Shown in pieces: positions 58,519 through 64,000 of a stretch of 64,000 bases of DNA. The DNA is from Dacryopinax spathularia. Lineage: Eukaryota; Basidiomycota; Dacrymycetes; Dacrymycetales; Dacrymycetaceae. The notes under the pieces were generated by a model. It saw only the letters and a list, made by a program, of their open reading frames with translations. It ran no database searches and was not told the origin of the DNA. The DNA is taken from contig JBBPFI010000007.1 in the NCBI GenBank assembly GCA_037974965.1, positions 682,001 to 746,000 of the forward strand. The letters run 5' to 3'. Numbering within the stretch: the first letter of the stretch is position 1; each line of letters starts with the position of its first letter. Both the position numbers and the translations under genes were made by a program.

Positions 58519-60574
58519 CCCTCGCCCTTTCCTTTAACCCTTCTTCAGTCGTGTTATAGGGTTTGGTTGGGAGAGTTGGAGAGGTGGAGGAGCATGTACC
58601 GAGCGACGGGGGATGGAGTGGGGTAAGGATATCGGCGCTTGAGGATCGTGCAGTCCAGGGAAAGGTCGAACGATGCAGTAGGATGTAGCAAAGCAGAGAA
58701 GAAAAGGACGCAGAGAACAGAACAGTCAAACAGAGAGATGCGTATGCGAAAAGGGAATGGGGAATGGAAGAGCAGACAGTCAAAAGGGACAGCAGCAGCG
58801 GCGATGAAAGGGCGGGTCACTGAGAAGGGGAAAGAGGCGGAGAGTGAGGGACGGTAAGCGTGGAGAGGCTTCAGAGGCTCAGAAGGGTGCGCCCCGTTGA
58901 CGTCGAAATCGACCGAACCGAACCGCGCGTCGCTCACTACCGGCTACCGTCTCGTACCCCTTTGCCTTCCACAATGAATTTCCTTGAATACGAGACCCGC
59001 ACAAGTCCGCCGGGGAAAGCAGGGTAGGGGTCCGTTATACACTCGTTTGCAGTATGCGGGAGGCGGATGAGATGTATATGGCGATCGGAGCAGTGAGGGG
59101 AAAGAGGCGCAAGGGACGCGGGCGAAAGAGGCGCAGGGACGAATCGAAGGGGGCGTCGACGCGCTCGGGCGGCGCAGGGCAACTACATAGTTAGGGCCCA
59201 ACTTCCTTTGATCCTATGCTATGCTATCCCGTACTACCACAATGCTATGCTATGCTACTAGATCGTGTCAGCTGGATGTCAGCGGTCGTAAGGCACCCCC
59301 CAAGCCTGAGACAAGGCACACGACAGCTCGTGCCCGCTGAGTTATGCTAGGGATAGGGGGTTGACCTGCCCTTGGAGGCCGAACGGGGAAAGTCCGTATT
59401 GTCGGACCATTCCACTTCCACCAGTGGTGGGTGGACCCTCACAAGCCCCCGCATATTTTTCTCCCCTCGCGAGCTAAAAGGAATTCCATGAGCATGTGGG
59501 CTTCGTCCACCGTAATATTCATGATCAGCGCCGTTAGCTGCGGGTATCAGGTTCATCAGCTCTCCAGAGTAGAGAACGCAAATCCTCCAGCGTCCCAAAG
59601 CAGAGAGAAGAAGAAGAGAGGCAGCGGCTTTCCTCCGCGGCCCGACCCAGACCCCCATGACGTATCCCCTCCCCCCTCTGCTCAGACTTCTCAAAAAACC
59701 TTCCGTTCCCGTTTCTCTCCCAAGAAGAGCGCGTCATACCCCTTCTGCCGGCTTTTGGCAGTGACGTCCTCCGTCTCACTTTCTCATCACTTCTCTCCCT
59801 TCTCAACCGTCGGCGACGGACTGGGGGGTGAGCTACCCTGAGCCGACAATTCCCCTGATTGGTCAGTCCTGGCTCTGATGATCAGATACTCATGCTACGG
59901 GATGATTAAACTGGTCCTGATTCGTTCATCTGCTCCCCTGATTCACTCCGTACCTTCCTAATAATAAAAGGATGAAAGAAGAGGTCTCGGCGCCCTAGGG
60001 GCTTTGGGGCTTGGCATTTCTCTCCTTCTCTCCTGATCATGCTGAGCATGCTGAGAGCTGTGTGACATGTATGTGCTGCCGATGTCAGCCGGGTTGGCCG
60101 GGTTGGGGAGGGGTTCCGACGGGCCGGCGGCGATGAGGAGTAAGAGTATCTGAAGATGTACGTCGGCCGAGGATCGTGAATTGCATTAATGAACCGCGCG
60201 GAGAAGGTGATGGTCGTCCCGCTGGGAAGTGTGAAGTGGACCGGCAGTTCGAAAGAAGTGGTGATTAAAGAAGAAGCTGATGCTCGTTCGGTCTGAAGAA
60301 GGCCGTTACGTTTCAGCCCATGTTGAGATTATTTGATGGGCTTCCTGATGCATATGCTGCGGAGTATGAAACCGCGTTGTCTGGTGGTGATGTTCTATAA
60401 TGAAATTCCTGAGCGTCGCTTCGAATATGACTATACAGCGTCCTTCATACGGCAGCTCGATCTTCGCCGAAGCATCCTCGTCTCCAAATCATTTTCTCCT
60501 CCGCTCGTCCCCTGCTTCCTAGCAGTGATCTAATCGCTCGGTCCCGCTACATGATACAGAGATTATACACCGGC
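58519..60574. other. 2.1 kb intergenic region upstream of the histidine kinase
   Basis: No gene is supported. It contains short repeats of ATGCT around 59213-59262, an inverted CCAAT motif (GATTGGTC) near 59857 and GAGCATGCTGAGCATGCTGAG-type repeats near 60038-60057. It probably includes a long kinase promoter and the HAM1 3'UTR. Confidence 0.5.
59213..59262. repeat. short ATGCT direct repeats
   Basis: CTATGCTATGCTA-type repeats occur twice, separated by about 20 nt. Small and simple; function not evident. Confidence 0.7.
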
Positions 60575-61507
60575 TCATGCTGTTGTTGTCTTCTCTGTGC
60601 CGGTTTGCTGGACAAGGTATTCGCGCAGTTTGGCAAGCGCCTTGTAACGATGTGAAAGACCATTCTTCTCCGCAGCGTCCATCTCCGCATATCTGCGCAA
60701 CCCATCAGTCACGTCTTTTCCCCAAGCAACCAAAATGAATTAAGGAGGGACTCACGTCCTCCGAGTCCCCTCCACCTCAAAGATCGGATCCCAGCCAAAA
60801 TCTGGCGGTCCCCTTGCGTCGACGATCTTCCCCCTCGTATGTCCCTCAAACAAGATGGGTTCCTGTCCAGGTCCGGGGGAATAGGCGAAGGTGCATATTG
60901 CTGTTGCTGCTTTTGTGGGGAAGCCGGAGAGGAGGGTGTTGAGGCCTGGGTTGCTGGTCAGCCAGTGCCATGCGAGCCGGGAGAGAAAGATACGGTGAGG
61001 GCGAAGGGAACGTACCGGCGTGACCTAGCGCAGCGAGGAAATCCTTGATATACGGCCCCGGCAAGCCCTTCAGCGCATCGAAAGCGAGCGCCGTATCCTC
61101 CGTAATACACGGTCCTCCCAGCTACACCCCCACCAAAGCCACATCAGCCATCTCCTCCTCATACTCCCTTAGAAGGAGGCAAAGAAGGGGGACGTACAAG
61201 CTCAGCAGCCCTCCGACATTTCTCCTTCGAGACCTGCTGTGTCGTCCCCTGTATTTCCTGTACTTTCTCCCCAATCATCCGTCAGCCTACACTGGGAGAG
61301 ATAGGGAGAGCGGGAAGGGAGGGACGTACTGTCTAACGCTTGGGAATCGACTTCTATAGGGGAGGAGCCGGAGCTGAGGATCGCTTTGACTTCTTTGAGC
61401 TTATTTTTGTTGCCTGTTACGAATACTGCGTACATGTAAGAAAGAGGCGTAGTGTGAGGAACGATGAGGGATGGGGGCATACCGACGCGGAGAGGGGCGG
61501 AGGACAT
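60575..61507 (-). CDS. HAM1: inosine triphosphate pyrophosphatase
   Basis: Removes ITP, dITP and XTP from the nucleotide pool by hydrolysis to monophosphates; cytosolic/nuclear. The 5' exon [10 protein letters not shown] leads by splicing to [16 protein letters not shown], the family's N-terminal signature. Then come [48 protein letters not shown] with PYIKDFL, and [20 protein letters not shown]-like text (here [20 protein letters not shown]). The C-terminus is [20 protein letters not shown] followed by [16 protein letters not shown]. About 200 residues from six small exons, close to the usual length. All catalytic lysine/aspartate motifs are present. Confidence 0.93.
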
Positions 61508-62369
61508 CTTGATTTGCACTGTTGTCACAGTGATTGGCAGGAGTGATAGAGAGCTAGGTGGCAGTTGGGCGGTGGCTCGCTGTTGGAGATGCGAGATGTA
61601 TGCGCAGAGTGCTGGGCAAGATCCAAATTCACGAGAGGAACGATAGGCGCCACAATCCCTGACTCGTACTTCGCCAGGGCTACGACCATAGAAACGGCTT
61701 TCATCGTTCACATCGCTCAAGGCGTGAGATTATCAATTATCAGCATTCATCTCTGCTGAGTTCTCATAAGCTAGTGGGACGGTGTGGAGGACTCTGCCTT
61801 CGTCTCGATGGGGGAGGTACTAGATGGGACTTGTGAATTTATTGCGGTTTTTGCTTTAGCAGCCTGTCTGTTCATCACCCCGTTGACTAGCTTACCTCGC
61901 CAAAAACCGTGTAACTGCCTCGAACGGCATTGTCCTCAGTCACGTTTCTCTTACGAAGCTTATAGGACCCAATAATGAATAGAGAAACCTCTCATCAAGA
62001 CTGTCCTTCCCACTCCCAACCAGCTAGTCAGCCTCGGTATCAATAGCCCCTCAACATCAGGGGACAATGACATCACCCCGCTTCCCACTCCCAGCCTCTC
62101 CAAATCAGACGCCCCATCCTCTAAGGGTATCAATCAATTCCTCTCCTCAATCCATCTCCAAGTTCTCCAAGCCTCCCCAAGCAGTAAGGCACGCACATGC
62201 GTCCCTCAAGGTCCTCAACCCTCGTCAGCGGAGCGGAGCGGAAGTCTATTCCATCGACGATAACGGACAATCACAGAAGAACGTGAATCCGTCCATGCCG
62301 GCGGTATATAACCCGCTGCTACCCTGAGGCACTGCGGGGGCGTGCATATACGAACCGAACTAAACGACC
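61508..62369. other. divergent intergenic region, HAM1 / NmrA-like copy 3
   Basis: 862 nt. It contains the TATA box of the NmrA-like gene at 62305. No other feature is supported. Confidence 0.55.
62305..62311 (+). promoter_or_regulatory. TATA box of NmrA-like copy 3
   Basis: TATATAA, 65 nt before the ATG at 62370. Confidence 0.65.
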
Positions 62370-63343
62370 ATGTCTGGAAAACCTATTGTGCTCGTTACTG
62401 GTGGGACTGGCTCGCAGGGAGGAGCAGGTACGTCGGTGCACCGCTACTAGCTGCGGTGCAGAGAAGCTGACCACGAGAGGCAGTCGTCTCCGAGCTCCTG
62501 CACTCGGACGACCTCACCATCCGCATCATCACCCGCAACCCCTCTTCCGAGAAAGCGCAAGCCCTCAAGGCCAAGGGTGTCGAGGTCGTCCAAGGGGACA
62601 TGTTCGACGCCGCGTCCCTGCGCACCGCCCTGACCGGCGTCGACCGTGCCTTCCTGGTTACGGACTACCAAGGCCCTAAAGGCGTCGAAGGCGAACTCGA
62701 GTCCGGCAACCTCTTCGTCGACACTGCCGCTGAGCTCGGTGTGAAGCACCTGGTGTTCTCGAGCGTGTGCAACGCCGATACCAACTCTGGTGTGCCACAC
62801 TTCGAGAGCAAGTTCCAGATCGAGCAGCGTGTCCGAGAGAAGCTTCCGAGCTGGACGATCCTCCGCCCTGTAGCATTTATGGAGAACTTCCCGCCCGCCG
62901 GTGGGGCACAGCGGATGGTCACTCTGGGAATGTTCGACGCTGCTCTTCAGGGCAAGAGCCTGAAACTGGTCGCGGTACAGGATATTGGCTGGTTCGCGGC
63001 TAGGGCATTGGAGGAACCAGACAAGTGGAAGGGGAAGATCGTTAGGCTTGCGGGGGATGACGTTACGGTTGAGCAGATGAAGACGGCTTATGAGCATGTG
63101 GAGGGCGGGAAACCGTGGGAACTGCCTCTGCCGCAGTTCGCGCTGAACGTCTTGCCAAAGGAAATTTACTTGATGTTCACGGTATGCCGTCTTCCGCATC
63201 CGCATATATGCGCATCACAGAACAGCTGACATCACGCGCAGTGGTTCAGAGAGAAAGGCTACGACTGCGATCTCAAGGAAATGCGCGAGATCCGCCCTGG
63301 AATGCTCACGTTCGAGGAGTGGCTCCGTACAAAGAAGCACTGA
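62370..63343 (+). CDS. NmrA-like NAD(P)-binding protein, copy 3
   Basis: Third paralog, about 18 kb from the tandem pair. Exons 62370-62427, 62484-63181 and 63242-63343 give 285 residues. It has VLVTGGTGSQGGAVVSELL, RIITRNPSSEKAQAL, HLVFSSVCNADTNSGVPHFE, ILRPVAFMENFPPAGG and VQDIGWFAARALEEPDKW. Both introns are GT-AG and at the same codons as in copies 1 and 2. It ends WFREKGYDCDLKEMREIRPG and LTFEEWLRTKKH. It is more diverged than copies 1 and 2 are from each other. Confidence 0.9.
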
Positions 63344-63464
63344 TGGCGCATATATGTAGTTTGTCTTGTCCACCAACGTTTGTATCAATAGCCCGATTAA
63401 GAATTGAGATGTGTTACTGTTACATCGTTTGCAGGGTATAGTGTGTAGCCTTCCGTCATGCTCG

Positions 63465-63978
63465 TTATGCTGAGTCCGATGGGGTTGCGCTCTCTCCTCG
63501 CTTCGTGTCCGTGATCTCCAGCTCCTCGGGCTGCCCCGCTTCACTTCGTTCACCCTCCTCTACGCTGGCCAACTCTGCTGCCTCCGATGCGGCGGCGGCG
63601 GCGGCGGCGGCAGCAGCAGCAGCCTCCCTCTCCCTCATCTTAATATTCCCAATCCAATTCGGATCATCCGCCCTCTCCTTCCTCTCCTTCCTCCGCCTAT
63701 GTGCCCGACTCCGGACATGCGCATTCCATTCCGCGCCTTCAGAGTACATCATAGGCTCTTTACATACCCAGGTACAGTAGGGGCAGGTGATCTTCCGTTG
63801 CCTTGCGAGGTGTACTAGTGGGCTTGAAGTGGATCAGTAAGGGCTGGTCGGGAGGGAAGGCATGGACGTACGACGCAGCTGGTTTCTGGGAGGAGAGGAG
63901 CTCGGCTGCTACAGCGGAGAGGGATATTGGGTCGGGGAGCGATCGACCTTCTAAGAACTCTGCTAAAATGTGTCAGCG
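63465..63978 (-). CDS. MOD5: C-terminal part of a zinc-finger protein, possibly tRNA isopentenyltransferase
   Basis: Only the 3' part is in the window and the gene runs off the right edge. Two exons can be followed: one encoding EFLEGRSLPDPISLSAVAAE and LLSSQKPAAS, and the last starting SPLVHLARQRKITCPYCTW. The zinc-finger-like motif CPYC...EWNAHVRSRAHRRRKER matches the U1-like C2H2 finger found at the C-terminus of Mod5/TRIT1, which adds isopentenyl to A37 of tRNAs. The tail has an Ala run encoded by GCC/GCT repeats (63589-63621) and is acidic. The catalytic domain is not visible, so other dsRNA-type zinc-finger proteins remain possible. The 5' junction near 63960-63980 is uncertain. Confidence 0.5.
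63589..63621 (-). repeat. poly-alanine codon repeat
   Basis: Plus-strand GCG/GCA triplets (about eleven) encode an alanine run in the partial zinc-finger protein. Confidence 0.85.
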
Positions 63979-64000
63979 GCATACCTCGGAGCAAACAGGA

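Noticed and set aside
1-64000. Transposable elements or viral insertions
   Set aside because: I found no transposase, reverse transcriptase, integrase or terminal repeat signature on either strand.

Overview
The window is nuclear DNA of a filamentous or yeast-like fungus, most likely a basidiomycete and probably a tremellomycete. The gene models point this way: genes are intron-rich, introns are about 45-60 nt with GTRNGY donors, and coding GC is high. The gene content is also fungal: a Zn2Cys6 regulator, Cwh43, an alpha-aminoadipate-pathway homocitrate synthase and a hybrid histidine kinase. I see no transposon, rRNA, confident tRNA or CRISPR array. Species-level placement is not possible from the sequence alone.

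Layout. 1-20 kb holds mostly housekeeping genes: a 5'-truncated DEAD-box helicase, CWH43 (GPI lipid remodelling), AP-3 beta adaptin, a Zn2Cys6 transcription factor, a small cupin, COQ4, ribosomal protein uL4 and a Yju2/CCDC130 splicing factor. 20-26 kb is one long, extremely glutamine-rich gene, possibly a SWI/SNF-type ARID protein. 28-35 kb has a TMEM41-like VTT-domain membrane protein, an unrecognised 479-residue protein and a cysteine-rich single-pass membrane protein. 36-40 kb has an MFS sugar transporter and a small ankyrin-repeat protein.

40-52 kb is the most unusual part. It contains two short-chain dehydrogenase paralogs flanking two NmrA-like NAD(P)-binding paralogs, a secreted ThuA-domain protein and two homocitrate synthase paralogs. 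A third NmrA-like copy lies at 62.4 kb. The upstream homocitrate synthase copy has an open frame and conserved introns but has lost its metal-binding and most substrate-binding residues, and it lacks the C-terminal domain. All five oxidoreductase genes carry a TATA box 59-67 bp before the ATG, and two of the five need a GC-AG intron. I infer a locally expanded, probably inducible set of redox or redox-sensing genes next to lysine-synthesis genes. The functional link between them is not shown by the sequence.

52-64 kb has a very long GAF/histidine kinase/receiver hybrid kinase, inosine triphosphate pyrophosphatase (HAM1), the third NmrA-like gene, and the 3' end of a zinc-finger gene that may be MOD5, cut by the window edge.
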